In this document: piece by piece, positions 36,001 through 47,716 of the stretch
Layout: each line of letters begins with the position of its first letter
Position numbering within the stretch: the stretch's first letter is position 1
Origin: Brachionus koreanus
Taxonomy: Eukaryota > Rotifera > Eurotatoria > Ploima > Brachionidae
Direction: 5' to 3'
DNA: 64,000 nucleotides
Assembly (NCBI GenBank): GCA_016987375.1
Contig: PJRA01000524.1
Span: 449,856-513,855 of the forward strand
The notes under the pieces: model-generated
Database searches by the model: none
Seen by the model: the letters and a program-made list of their open reading frames with translations, nothing else
What the model was told of the DNA's origin: nothing
Program-made: the position numbers and the translations under genes

Positions 36001-37854
36001 CTTAAATTAATTTCAAGTTAATACTTTTAAATTCATCTATCAAAATAACATAATTTAATGCTTTTTAAAAAAGTCCAATTCATTGTTTATTAAATTCTTA
36101 ATAGTTTTTTGAATAGAAACTGGAATGTTGGTACTGTTTCGTCATTATTAAAAAATGGCTTATTGGCAACAACATTTACTAACATTTACTGCCAAGTCAA
36201 AAGTGATAATTTGTTTTAAGTGAGAAAGGTACAAGATTGATTTTAAAACTTAAAAAGCGATTATACGTGATTAAGAATCATGTAGACCAACCATTCTTTA
36301 TCAGAATGTTTTGCGAACATCTGTTCAGAGCAACCCCAAGCTTAGTAGGCATATTGAAGTTTATGATCAAAATTTAACACTCAAAAACTGGAGGGGTCTT
36401 TTAAACCCTTTTGTTACTTCCTTTATTTGTTTTTAATTCAATAAATTTAATCATTTTTTAATTTATTATTTTTTTAAATCATATCTTAAATCAAAAATAT
36501 TATAAAATTATTTACTTTTATTTTCATTGAAAAAAAGTATAAAAAAGATTCAAATAAAATGGTCAAAAAAAACAACCGGTCTTTGAGTGTTAATGATCAT
36601 GCTCAAATATAATTTTTTATACAAATTTTTAAGAAGTTTTTTTAAACGAAAAATTTAATGCAGAGAATTGTTTTCATGAGCAGCATTACATGTTAAACCA
36701 TATCCAACTATTTTGCATAATTCTGCATTCATAAATCGTTTGGAGAAATTTTCAAACCTAAATAATTAAGATTGACATTGAATCTTTACTTTAAAAATAT
36801 GCTTCTGCAATTCATTTTTTACTTATAAGATCTTATAAGATTCAAACCAGTTCTTGATTGACTTTCTTGTGAGTTTTAATTAACTGATCCTTTTTAGATC
36901 TTAAAAGTATGAAAAATTTTGTGTTAAGAAAATTTAAGAAAAGCATAAGAATCTTAAAACTTTTGAAATCTTTCTAGAATCCTATACCGTCCTGAATTAA
37001 GAACTTGACATTTACTGCTTAAGATTTTTATTAGGATTTCGTTCCTGGGAAACAATTCAATTTGTCAGCTAAGTACACATCAATTTTCAAAGAACTTAAC
37101 TCTCCTCAATCGACAATAAATCATCACCTTAATTTGATTTCCATAGTTAACAGACGTAGCTGAATTGTTCCTCATTTTTTGACAGATTTCGATTTTCAAC
37201 GCTTTGACAGCCCAGATATAACTCCTTCTGATGACCATCTATATCACTCTATAGCTCATCCTCTATTGCAGGATGACATTTTACTAACCAAGACCAAGCT
37301 TAAGAAGGGTCTAATGAGTTTGGTGCCCTCAAAATCCGTGAAAGATACAAGATAGAAAACTAATTACTCGCTGATAGATGGCTAAAGAAGCAACATGGTT
37401 TATATTTTGAAGATTAGCTAACTATTCTTTTAATTTTAATTGATAAATTTAAAAATGTTTTAAAAAAATGCAAAATTTTTTAACTCATCCTAATAAATAA
37501 TGAATTTATTTATCAATTCATATGAATATATTGAAAAAAAATAATAATTACTTGATTGTCCAAATTTTTTGCATTGTTTTTCAAAGAGTCAAGCCACTTT
37601 TCGGAAAAGTAAGTTGAATCACTTTAAAATATTGGTGGAATTATGTTTAATGCGAAATTTCTCAAAATAAATAATTACATATAATTCAAGCATCCAGCAA
37701 TTAAAATTCCATCTGTCAAATCTTTAACAGTTTCACATTTTTCTCCAAGATGAAAAGTATCTATCTGAAAAAAAAATTTACAAATAAATTTCACATTAAT
37801 AATCGAATATTTTACCCATGACAAAAGACAATTCAACGCGTTAAATCTATCCAT
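33079..37854 (-). CDS. HOOK3: HOOK microtubule/dynein adaptor, complete (12 exons, 726 aa)
   Basis: Cytoplasmic dynein-dynactin activating adaptor. Exons in coding order: 37816-37854, 37679-37764, 37552-37621, 35855-35905, 35749-35797, 35544-35695, 34853-35467, 34551-34797, 34412-34496, 33605-33978, 33330-33544, 33079-33276; total 2181 nt. The N-terminal Hook (calponin-like) domain covers about residues 1-150, with VKDLTDGILIAGCLNYIDSTYF and the diagnostic LLQLVLGCAVNCKRKNEFIQ. The central coiled coil holds DEIDILRHSCEKVEKLESSI, KLEDMSDLRQQIKCLEE and EKIVRLHHENKLLKN. Near the end are YLEKAKIVIKSLDPRN and the C-terminal IASAWYKLGANLNRR. Length equals human HOOK1-3 (718-728 aa). Which vertebrate paralogue it corresponds to is not decidable; a single invertebrate HOOK is expected. 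The 1.6-kb intron 3 holds a TTAA element and mariner debris, and intron 9 a mariner-like MITE. An AG just before the start ATG could be a 5' UTR or trans-splice acceptor. Confidence 0.93.
34128..34346. mobile_element. Tc1/mariner-like MITE in HOOK intron
   Basis: About 219 bases between TA dinucleotides at 34126-34127 and 34347-34348. Both ends read GATTAAAATATGAACAGAT inward without mismatch. After the first 21 bases, the left arm is interrupted by about 20 extra bases before both arms again share ACAATATT.TTCTTGTATAT. The TA flanks and TIR length suggest the Tc1/mariner superfamily. There is no transposase. Confidence 0.7.
36374..36593. mobile_element. TTAA-flanked MITE, piggyBac-like, second family
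   Basis: About 220 bases bounded by TTAA at 36374-36377 and 36590-36593. Termini are CACTCAAAAACTGG on the left and CACTCAAAGACCGG from the right. As in the element at 20705, a GGGGTC..AAACCC semi-palindrome follows the left end. It lies in intron 3 of HOOK. Confidence 0.7.
37062..37418 (+). pseudogene. Mariner transposase relic, internally deleted
   Basis: A single frame with two stops reads IFKELNSPQSTINHHLNLIS, VNRRS, stop, IVPHFLTD, and then jumps directly to FDSPDITPSDDHLYHSIAHP, LLQDDILLTKTKLKKGLMSL and, after the second stop, DGWLKKQHGLYFED. The first part is the end of the mariner helix-turn-helix with the family WVPHELT motif. The second is the block around the third catalytic Asp (SPDLAPSDYHLF) and C-terminus. 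The two catalytic acids between them are deleted, so it is inactive. It sits in the long HOOK intron, on the opposite strand. Confidence 0.7.
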
Positions 37855-38793
37855 CTTTGTCTGTAAGAACTTCAAGCATGTAAAGAAAAAGAAAATTAGT
37901 AGGTTCTTTATTTAAAATTACTATTAATCCATGAGTTCTGAAAATATATAAAAATCAATTTTCATTACTTTTGCTAGTTTGAGAAAATAAAGCCAAGTGC
38001 TCAATTTGCTAAATTAAGCTTTATTCAGCGAGAATAGTTAATTTTTTTTATAATTAAAACAAAATGAATAAATTATGCTTTATCATATTCATGAACGTAT
38101 ACAATATGTACCTTAATAATGACTTTTATAATAGAGAATATGATTTGATTATGAAAGCTGTAACACTGTCTTATTAAGATTTAAAAAATTCAATTGAAAA
38201 AAACATTTTTTAATTTAGATTTAAATATTTTAAATTGTCTTGTTCTTTGATAGATAAATTGTAAAAAATTAATTGTTAAATTAAAATGAAATATTGTCTC
38301 TAATAAACTTACCACATCAAATCATCCGATATTAATTTATATTAGCTATCAACTGGCTGTGTTATAAATGTTATATATCTTAGAGAAAAATTTTTACCTG
38401 TTGAAAATTGCATAGAAAATTTTTAATTTTTTTTTCTTTTATCAACTGATTTAATTTGATAAAAGAAAGGTTCAAAAATATGATTGTTACTGATATTTGA
38501 TATAATCAGATTTTATGATGTGACAAGTTAATTTTCGAAAATTTAATTAATTGTAAATTTTAAAAAATTAAAATTTTAGAAGTTATATGTGTAAGTTTAT
38601 TTTGAAATTTTTGGTAATATAAATTAATTTTTTATAAATTATATATATATATATATAAAATATTTTAGGCTGACCTGAAAATCAAAGTCAATAATTTGGA
38701 TTGATTTAGCATAAATTAATTTTATTTGGTATCTATGCTACTTTTGATTTATTTTTATTTTAAATTTTTATTAAATCACCAGCTTAGTTAAAA
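37855..38793. promoter_or_regulatory. Divergent promoter region between HOOK and the SLC35A gene
   Basis: A 939-base spacer between two outward-facing start codons. AT-rich, with an AT dinucleotide run at about 38641-38658. No open frame. Its promoter role follows from orientation only. Confidence 0.5.
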
Positions 38794-40205
38794 ATGAGCA
38801 AGGTGGAAAGTTATTTGAGATTAAGCCGAAAAAAATTTCATAGGCTAATTTTAAATCAACGTAAGTAATATTTTTATTATAATATATTTCATGCATGTCT
38901 TAAATTTAAAATTTAGTAATCTAAAATTTTATTGCATTTTATTGGTGTTCAAGCGAAAAATTTTATAAATTTTTTTTAATTTTTTCCTAGCTATCTTTTA
39001 TTTTAGATCATTTTTTTGCTTATGGTTGAATTTGAAATATTTTCATATTTGTTTGAATTTAATAAATGATGAGTGAACGTAATTTTTATCGTTGAAATAA
39101 TCAGCTTGAAATTGACGATTTTTTTCTTTTTTAAATTGAATAAATGAGTCAATTTTCAAGCTGATTATCTTAAATAAAATTAAAGTAAACTTTTTTTATT
39201 GAATTAGGTGAATATTTAAAATGGTGCAGTTTGATTATTCTTGTAGTTCAAAATGCTTCGACCATTCTTCTTCTACGTTACGTTAGAACAGCTCCTGGAG
39301 ATTTGTTTTTCTCAACAACGGCAATTGTTTGCCAAGAAATTTTTAAAATGATTGCCTCAGTAATGCTCTTATACTTTGAAACATTTAGCTTTAATGAATT
39401 AAAAAATACAATATATCAGCAAATAATAAATAATCGAATGGACTCAATTAAAACTGGAATACCTGCATTTCTGTTCACAATTCAGACCAATTTAGTTTAT
39501 TTAGCTATTTCGAATTTAGACGCTGCTGTCTTTCAAGTCACATTTCAAATAAAAATATTAACAACAGCAGTTTTTATGGTTTTATTATTGAATAAGAATC
39601 TTCGAATTTTGCAGTGGATAGCGCTTTTACTCTTGTGCAGTGGTATATCAATTATTCAGATACAGAACGTCAAATCCTCCGGCAATGAAGATAATACTCA
39701 CACTAATGCTATTTTTGGGCTATTTTGTGTAATAATGGCTTGCGTCCTTAGTGGATTGGCCGGAGTATATTTTGAAAAAATTTTAAAAAATTCAAAGGTT
39801 TCTATTTGGGTAAGAAATATTCAACTTGGTTTATTTGGTACTTTATTTGCATCGATGACAGCGTATTTGTCCGATTTTGATAAAATTCAAGACAAAGGTT
39901 TTTTTTTTGGCTATACAGCATGGGTATGGCTAAACATTTTTATACAAAGTTCAGGCGGCTTATTAGTAGCTGTTGTCATAAAATACGCCGATAACATATT
40001 AAAAGGATATGCAACTTCCATTTCTATTATTGTTTCATGTGTTGCTTCGGTCTATTTGTTTAACACTGCTATTAATTTTGTTTTTGTAATTGGCACATTT
40101 TTGGTAGTTGCTTCGGTTGTCATGTATTCATACACTCCGCCATCGTCATCGCTACCATTGATCAATTCAAAGCAATCTGTTGCCCAAAACAATGAGACTA
40201 AATAG
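38794..40205 (+). CDS. SLC35A: UDP-sugar transporter of the SLC35A family (2 exons, 354 aa)
   Basis: Golgi multi-pass antiporter exchanging a nucleotide sugar for UMP or CMP. Exons: 38794-38860 and 39208-40205 (1065 nt). The family core is clear: YLKWCSLIILVVQNASTILL then LRYVRT in the first membrane helix, STTAIVCQEIFKMIASVMLL in helix 2, NLVYLAISNLDAAVFQVTFQ with IKILTTAVFMVLLLNKNL in helices 3-4, and LQWIALLLLCSGISIIQIQ. Later come GLAGVYFEKILK, ADNILKGYATSISIIVSCVA and a short cytosolic tail. About ten membrane segments can be seen. The KILTTA sequence is typical of UDP-galactose (A2) and UDP-GlcNAc (A3) members rather than the CMP-sialic acid carrier A1, but substrate cannot be fixed by eye. 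Length matches the family. It is convergent with the FASTKD-like gene, 265 bases apart. Confidence 0.88.
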
Positions 40206-40470
40206 CATTTAACTGTATAATTTAACAAGATCATTAATTGATTTTTTAGACTTTTTTAGCATGCAAATGATATTTATAATTGAGAAATAATGTTTTTATA
40301 TTATCAAAATATTATTAAGACAATTAAATGATAGGTTGCATTTTGATATATTTTCTGTTTTATCTTGAAATTCAATTCAAAAATAAAGAATCAAAGAATT
40401 AAAAATTTTATTTTTGCTTAATTTAAATACTAAAACTTAAATTTTTAATTTACTTCAAATCAACAATCTT

Positions 40471-43400
40471 CTAATTTTCAGCAAAATCTTGTAAACCATT
40501 TATAATTCTTCCACGTATGTAATCTAATTTGTCTTTGGCTGTTTTCATTTCTTCTAGTTTTGAACTGTTAACCTTTTTTTAACAAACATTAGTCTTTTTT
40601 TTTTTCAAATAAATTCCACTTTTTTGAAGTAAAAGTAAAATTTTTGATGTAAAATTAAATTTTTCAATTTGTTATTAAATTTTTGAAAAAAAATTTTAAT
40701 TTATAAAAATTCATTGAAATTTAAATGCGCATTTAAAATGCTTTGACCATATTTGAAAAATTTAACTCTGCCCATTTTTGTCCAAATTAAATTTGTGCCC
40801 AAAAATTTTAAATTCTAAAGTTAATTAGTCTATTTACCGTAACCAAAGGATACAATTTTTTGAAATTTTCCACATAATTAGCCAAGGGTTTTTTAAATTC
40901 TTCTACTCCATTGTAATAGTACGAATTATTTACAATCAAAATTGGTATTCTAAAAACTTTATTTGTAAATTGAGATGTTTTTATTAAAAAATATAAATTT
41001 CAAACCTATATTTGAACATATTGGATTTTGGTTCTACAAAGTTGTTGTTTTCATCTATGGCAATTTCAAAATCTAAAAATCAAATTAAACATATATTACA
41101 AATAATTGATAGAAAAAAGTGTGTTTGAAATTTACTTGCAGTAAAATTAAATTCGTAAACAGGGTTAGAATTGACCAAATTCGGTTCCAATATCGAATTT
41201 AGGGTCGAATGTACATCTTAAGAAAAAAATTTCTTTTAATTTAAATTCTAAAATTTTACACTTAATGCCTCTAAATGCTGAGTCAATAGGCAATAATGGC
41301 CGTGAATCTTTGAAAAACCAATTGATATTTAAATCTGGATACTTAAGACACATGTTTTGATTCATGAAATAGACCAATTTTGAAATAAGCTCAAGTCTTG
41401 ACTAAAAACAAAAATAAATCCAGTTTTATTGAAACGAAATAAAGTTTTTAGACAAAAATTTTTTAATCTTTTAAATCTTAAAAAAAATTAAATTCACAAT
41501 CACTTACTGAATTTAAATGGGCAAATTTTTGCATTAATGTTTCAAAGGATTGAACGTCTTTGAACAAATCAACAATCGGCTGTGAGCTTTGAATGTTCAA
41601 GTTGAAAAGAGAAAGATTGTATTCGATTAGTTGTAAAGTATTCATCTTTTTGTTGGTTTGAATCAAATTGTACAAATTGTCGTTGTAGAGTTTTAGCTCT
41701 CTTATTCCTTGAGAAAAGTTGGCCTTTTCCGCAGAGTTTAATGTACGGCACATAAAATTTATGTCGAAATAATTGTACAGACCGAATATGGTCAAAAGAT
41801 CACATATCAAGCCTTTAGTAAAGTAATTTTTCTTATTTTGATGGTCAACAATTATTTTAGTAAACAAATTGTCATAGAATATTCCTAATAGTTTCAAGAC
41901 ACATTCTGTTAGATCAACAAACAATCTACAATTGTAATCATCTGATAATTGTGCTAAGCTCGATGTATGCTTCAATGCCATGACATACTTAAATATTCGT
42001 TGCTCAAATTGTTTGACTTGTTCACTCAAATTTCTAATTTGACTTTTGGTCATTTCAGCTTGATTGTTGGAAATTGAACACAATAAATCGAATTCGGACA
42101 AACAGTTGTCCAAATTTTTTTTCAATATTGTCATGTCAAACGACAAATTTGAGTCAAATTTAATTTTGTCTTTAGCTTTGAACAAAATGGAGATTAAAGT
42201 TCCTATCTCGGACAAATTGACAGTGTCCTGGTCCGAAAAATCCAACATGCTTTTGGCTATTTTGTTTCGAATTTTGTTTAGAATATTGCTTGTTTTGCCA
42301 GGAAAAGTTTCAAAATAAAAATCATTCATTAACGGATCGATCATTGCATTTGTATGCTGAATATCTTGATCGATCAAATTAATGATATATGGTTCGAGCA
42401 TATTGAATTTGTAAACCGAATACTCGTGATTGTTAAGGATCAGATTTATAGCTGCACTTATATCTTTGTTTGCGGCATGCTTGTCAAATGTTTTGTCTCT
42501 CATGCCTATCACATATTCTTTGAGAATAGAATCAAGCACCTTTTTACTCAATTGTATTCCACTAGCCTCTTTGGTTATATGCTTGGCTTCACTCAAGTAA
42601 AGATACCTCATATATTTGTTCATACTGTTTAAATTGTAAGAATAATTCGACTGAAATCTTAGCATTGTTTCAGCCGAAATCCATTTTAATTCGCCTTTTT
42701 GACTAGTCGTTATAAGATCTTTGAAGGAATACAAGTCAAAATATTCATACAAACTGTTGTACTTTTTCATTATTTCATCTCTTAAACTCTTTGATATAAA
42801 TTTTCGATTAGTTTTGTTTAAATTTTTCGAGCTTGACTGAAAGTTTAATATTGACTCAGATTCGTTGCTTAAATCGGCTGTATGTGTAGCAAATTTATCG
42901 ACCAATTTGTTGTAAATGGGCTCAAAAGTACGGAAGAAAGAGTTTTTTATATTGTGGCCCGTTCGATTATACGAGTTGATCAATAGGCTAGTAGATTGAA
43001 TGGCCGTCGTAAACTCGGGCACTGTTCGCGCTTCCTTTAATTCGAACAGAAAATAGTTTATTAAACTGACTTTATACTTGTCAAAAAGCTCGCTGTCTGA
43101 ATTGCTTCGGCTGAGCCAGTCGACAAAAGCAAGCTTTATTTTTTTTGATTTTATTTTGTCAATATTTTCAACTAAAGCGATGCGATTTTTTTCTATTAGC
43201 TTATTGAAAATTTTCCTATTTTCGTTGTTTAGCTTAATTAGACTTGAATTTTGAGTATAGAACGCCAGCACTGAAGCCAATTCATTTATGTCTTCGGTCA
43301 ATAGTCGATCGCTATTTCTAATTAACAAATTGTAAAAATATATGCTTTTTGCATCGTCGTTTAATAAGGATAAACGATTTAGAATATGCAGGCCTAATGC

Positions 43401-44117
43401 CAAATTGTTTTCAGGCTTAAATGCTTCGAACCACTGCTGGTTAATATTGTGCACTAAATCGCTTGCATCTGTATTTTTCGTTGCATTAACCTCAGTTAGC
43501 ATTTTGCGAAATATTTTGTCAAGTGATTTGCTAAAAAAATGAAGATTTGAATCTCTAAATAGAAAAAAGCCATCGAGATAATTGCTAAAATCGATCAGCT
43601 CGCATTTGTCTAGATTGTCGTAGTAGTCTTGTTCGAGTTTAATTAAAAGATTGTGAAATTTTTTATTTTTTACATTCTCTATTTGCTGCTGATTGATTAA
43701 AGAAAATATTTTAAAAATTAACGATTTTTCATTTGCTTCAAAATGATTCAAATTTGTGTCAATAAAATCCGAAACTGCACTCAAACGATTTGATTTCAAG
43801 TGTTTATTAAGTATAAAATTAAGATCATTAGACGAACGCAGTGTCTTTAGTTGGCTATTTGAGTCTTCTAACTCTTTTAGCCATTTAAGATCTTTTAAGT
43901 CTTGTATCAAGCTGGAAGAGATGTGCTTCAGTTCTTCTAAGCAACTTGTTTTGTCAGCAATATTTATAGAAACATTTGAGTTAAGTGACGAGCCGTTTTG
44001 GCGCTGGAATCTAAATTTTTTCAGTTGACTTTGAGTTTGATATGATTTAGAGCTAAAAACAGACGGACTGAGTAAAATTTTTAAACTAGTATATTTTTTT
44101 GCCATAATTCGATGCAT
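40471..44117 (-). CDS. FASTK-family-like mitochondrial protein with RAP-like C-terminus (6 exons, 1037 aa)
   Basis: Exons in coding order: 41508-44117, 41260-41401, 41136-41216, 41006-41072, 40838-40949, 40471-40572; total 3114 nt in one frame. The first 45 residues have many Lys/Arg/Ser and no acid (MHRIMAKKYTSLKILLSPSV), as in a mitochondrial presequence. A long all-helical region follows. The C-terminal 85 residues (about YEFNFTANFEIAIDENNNFV, IPILIVNNSYYYNGVEEF, then KTAKDKLDYIRGRI) have the strand-helix pattern of a RAP domain, which ends FASTK-family mitochondrial RNA-binding proteins. The similarity is moderate and was judged by eye. The protein is longer than usual FASTKD members (about 630-850 aa). 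The first methionine in the open frame is at 44117; upstream in-frame codons contain no ATG. Confidence 0.6.
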
Positions 44118-45241
44118 TTTTTTCAAAATTTGATTCAAAAATAGTTTACTTTAAATATTTAGTTGTATGCAAACATAAGGCAAAGCGTATTCAAAAGCTC
44201 TTGAATATAGGAACATATAGAAAATACTATTGTGGTAGCAAGCAAGCAAGCTTAGAAAAATATTATATTCAAAATCAAATTTATTCAAAAACTATTAGCA
44301 TATTTAAAGTTACTAAATAGCATGTTTTTCATTGTTTGAATCTAAATTCCACAAAAATAATATAAATATTGTTTTGCTTTTTTAGGTGTTTTTTATTTTT
44401 TGATTATATTTTACAAGATAGTTTGAGTAAAGTGCAGGAAAAATTAAAAACTTCCGTGCTTTCTACTAAATTTCAAATTTTTACTTTAAATTCGTAATCT
44501 ACGAACTTTTAAGCCAAAAATTTGATTTTTTGTGTGTGGGTCAAAAATATTTCTTTGTTCTTTGTGAATAAACCACTCAAATCACGTGATATATTTTTTA
44601 ATTTCGAATCAAACTAATATTTATCTATAAAAAAATATCTTAAATGTCAAGAAAATCAAATCTGCACCTTTCTAGAGTAAGTAACCTTGGATTATTTGAT
44701 AAAACTGGCAGGTCCGAAGACAATGAATGGTTTATTCAAAGAGAATAAAAAAATAAATAAAAATGCTAAAAACAAAGATATGTTCCAAATTTTTTTTACG
44801 GAAAAAAAAGTGGTAAAAAGTAACCCCTGATTAAAATCGACACAACTTATTTGTTTTTACTTTTACAACAGTCAAGTTGTTAGAAAATTTTATGCTCTTT
44901 CAGAAATGGTCTAACTTATCTATATATAAATGTCTTGTCTTATAGTTTTTTAGTCTCAAAAACCTGCTTGTTATTTGAGTGAATTTATTTATTTAGTTAA
45001 AGTTTAAGTCCTATGAACAAATTGAGATAGGAATAATGGACAGTTAAATATCCATTTTACAATTAAGTAAAAAATTCAGTTTGTTAAATACAAAAAAATA
45101 ATTAAGATTATTCAATATACAATATTCTATTAAATAAAAATAGTAGTTTTTACCAAATATCTTATAATTTTTCCTTAAGTATTCAAAAATGTTTTTACAT
45201 AATTAGTTATTAAAAATTTGTTTGACAAAGAATATCTTATA
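44118..45241. other. Intergenic spacer, FASTKD-like gene to LINE fragments
   Basis: Mostly AT-rich DNA with an AAGC repeat at about 44236. A plus-strand 34-codon frame at 44643-44747 (MSRKSNLHLSRVSNLGLFDK, then SEDNEWFIQRE) loosely recalls a retrotransposon Gag motif (FDG.G..E.WF..FE) but is too short to classify. Nothing else is supported. Confidence 0.4.
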
Positions 45242-46225
45242 CTAATAATAAATTTGTCTAATTGACTCCAATTTTAGTGCTTTGTTCAAAGGTTTTGTTT
45301 TTGTAAATTTACCAAGTCCAATAAATCGTTTTATTAAAATATTTTGCCATATATCAAACTCCTTTAAACTCTTTTCACTAATGGAAATATTATCTAAATG
45401 ATATCTAAAGATTGATTGAGAGAACTGTTTGTATAAGAAAGCTATAGTTACTAAGTTCATTAATTTTGGTTTGCATCCAACACTATTCAGAGAATAAAAA
45501 CTCTTTTCAACTTTTTTCATCTTATTTTCCACGAAATCCTTTATTGGTTTTTGATTTCCAATAGGTAGACCAAAATAAATCAAACTTTGTACTTTTGGAA
45601 TCGTAGAGACATTTAATTTAAATTCTGTTTTAGAACTTGTACTTTTTTTTTCGAATAGGATTGATGCCGATTAAGAGGGATTAAGCAGTCGCAGTAAGCA
45701 AGAACTGACAAATTAATTTCACCAATCTTTACACCAACTTTTAAATCAGTACATACAGATAACATATGATCGATGAAAAAATTAAATAAGTACGGAGCTA
45801 ATAACCCTCCTTGTTTGACTCCTTCTGTTATTGGAAAAGGACTACTTTTTTCTTAAACCAACTTTAGTGATCACCTAAGAGATTTCATAATATCTGTATA
45901 ATTTTCTCCACAAATAATTATTCATTTTGCCAATTAGTTTGTAGAAAAGTTCAGTCATAATTTATCAAACGCTTTACTGGCATCAAGACTTATTAGATTT
46001 AAACGAGATCCTCCTTGGCAATAATTGTTGACTACTTCGTTTGCCAAAAAATAGCAATGTTAACATGAGCTCTTTTATTTTGTATCCAAATTAATTGCTA
46101 TGAATGCCATCAAAAACATTCGTCTTGGCCAAGATAAGAGACTCAAAAATAGTTGATAAACATGTAGACACCGTGATAGGTCTCCAATCTGAGGGATCTT
46201 TTGAAAATCCTTTAAAAAATCTTGC
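45242..46225 (-). pseudogene. LINE reverse transcriptase relic, minus strand
   Basis: Frames with several stops and shifts show, in order, FFKGFSKDPSDWRPITVSTC with IFESLILAK; LNLISLDASKAFDKL (palm motif A); ITEGVKQGGLLAPYLFNFFI (motif B); LSVLAYCDCLIPL where the catalytic YADD box is expected; then SLIYFGLPIGNQ, MKKVEKSFYSLNSVGCKPKL and WQNILIKRFIGLGKF at the C-terminus. It is a non-LTR retrotransposon polymerase whose active-site Y-x-D-D has become YCDC, and it is broken by stops. Upstream endonuclease sequence is absent, as in 5'-truncated copies. Confidence 0.78.
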
Positions 46226-46229
46226 TGTC

Positions 46230-47055
46230 CATTGAAAGAGGTGAAAGCGAAGAAGTTTCAGCAAGCAGGATGGTTTGATTCTGAATCAGTGGCTTCAAGA
46301 AATTATAGGGACTATTGTTATCATAATTACTTGAATTGAAAATAAGAGTTTTATCTAAATGAATATAGGGAGGCTAGAAGAGATTTCAAAAAACTTAATC
46401 GCAATAAGATGATATCTTTTTTTGAGTCAAAGTCATCAAAAGACTTTAAAAACTCAAAGAAATTTTGGAGCTTCTATAAATCATCAATTAAAACTAGAGG
46501 AGATGCTGAAAATTCAAAACCTGTATCACTTAAATTAGGAGTTCCACAAGGCTCAGTTTTGGGTCCTCTTCTTTTTCTTATTTTTGTGAATGACCTTCCT
46601 TTTCTTTTAAAGAAATTTAGTATTAAGATGTTTACAAATGACAACCATTAGTCATTCTGAAAAGGACTTAGAGACTGTATTATCTAATTTTCAATTGTCT
46701 TTTAATATTGTAAAAGATTGGTGTTTTTACAATAAGGTCGATATAAACTGGTCGAAAACGTTTTGTATGATTTTTACTAAAAGAAATATTATTGCTCCTG
46801 AAACAATACACTTATGTGGAATAATAATAAAAGTTGTCAACGAAATTAGTCTTTTAGGTTTTATGATTGATCATAATCTAAATTTCTCCAAACAAGCTTG
46901 CAGTATAACTCTTGCTGTAAATAAGAAATTGTTTAGTATTAAAAGACTCTTTTTTTTGTCAACCTCGGTTAAAGTTCAGTTTTTCAAAACATTTATCCTA
47001 CCTTATTTTGATTATTGTTCAACTGTCTCTTGTGTTATTTTTCCAAAAAGGCAAT
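46230..47055 (+). pseudogene. LINE reverse transcriptase relic, plus strand, internally deleted
   Basis: Starts with the linker between endonuclease and polymerase (AGWFDSESVASRNYRDYC, EYREARRDFKKLNRNKMISF, SKKFWSFYKS), then jumps over palm motif A directly to LGVPQGSVLGPLLFLIFVND (motif B). The active-site box appears as FTND just before a +1 frameshift near 46638. The second frame continues TVLSNFQLSFNIVKDWCFYN, NWSKTFCMIFTKRN, LGFMIDHNLNFSKQ and FFKTFILPYFDYCSTV. This is a jockey/CR1-type non-LTR polymerase, dead by deletion, frameshift and loss of active-site Asp residues. It abuts the opposite-strand LINE at 46225. Confidence 0.8.
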
Positions 47056-47716
47056 AATTAAACTGGTTAAAAGTTATTATTTTTCTATTTTTAAATTGTT
47101 TAAGTTCAAGTTTGAATCGAAAAACTTTAATGATGTTAATAATTTAAGGAATAGTGCAAACCTGATTGAACCAATAGCAAAAACGAGCAGTTGAGAAAAA
47201 ACATTTGGATATTTTTACTCAAGATTGATTTATAGCTTTGTGATCAAACGATCAATGCTGAAATTTGCAACATACAAGCTATCAATTTATAATAATATGT
47301 AAAAAAATTTAAAAAATTTTATATGAATTTATCAATGTTTTTTTGTTTTCAAAATAACAGATAATAACAGATAACAGATAATTCATTTTTGAGAAAATGA
47401 ATGAAATTAACACCAGCAGTCGAAATTTAAATATATTTAATTACTTATTATTTTTTTAATTTATAATCGTTTATTAAAATTAAATTCCCTAAATAATGAA
47501 ATATGTAAATAATTGAATATCCAAAGATCTAACAAAAAAAAATATTAAAAACAAAACTGATCATTAAATTATGTCCGAGGTAAGAACAAGTAGAACGATT
47601 TCAAACAAAAACATTCCAAGACTAGCAGCCAAAGTCGAAAATCTGCAATCGATTGTTTCATTTTAAAATTATCCAAAATGTTATTTTAAAAATTAATCTG
47701 TTTCTTGATACAAATT
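47056..47716. other. Spacer between LINE relic and the 682-aa gene
   Basis: AT-rich, with a short AACAGAT repeat at about 47356-47382. A 31-codon frame at 47571 (MSEVRTSRTISNKNIPRLAA) has no recognisable relatives. No gene is supported. Confidence 0.4.

Noticed and set aside
38641..38658. AT run as a TATA promoter
   Set aside because: It is a plain dinucleotide repeat and cannot be told apart from the surrounding AT-rich DNA.
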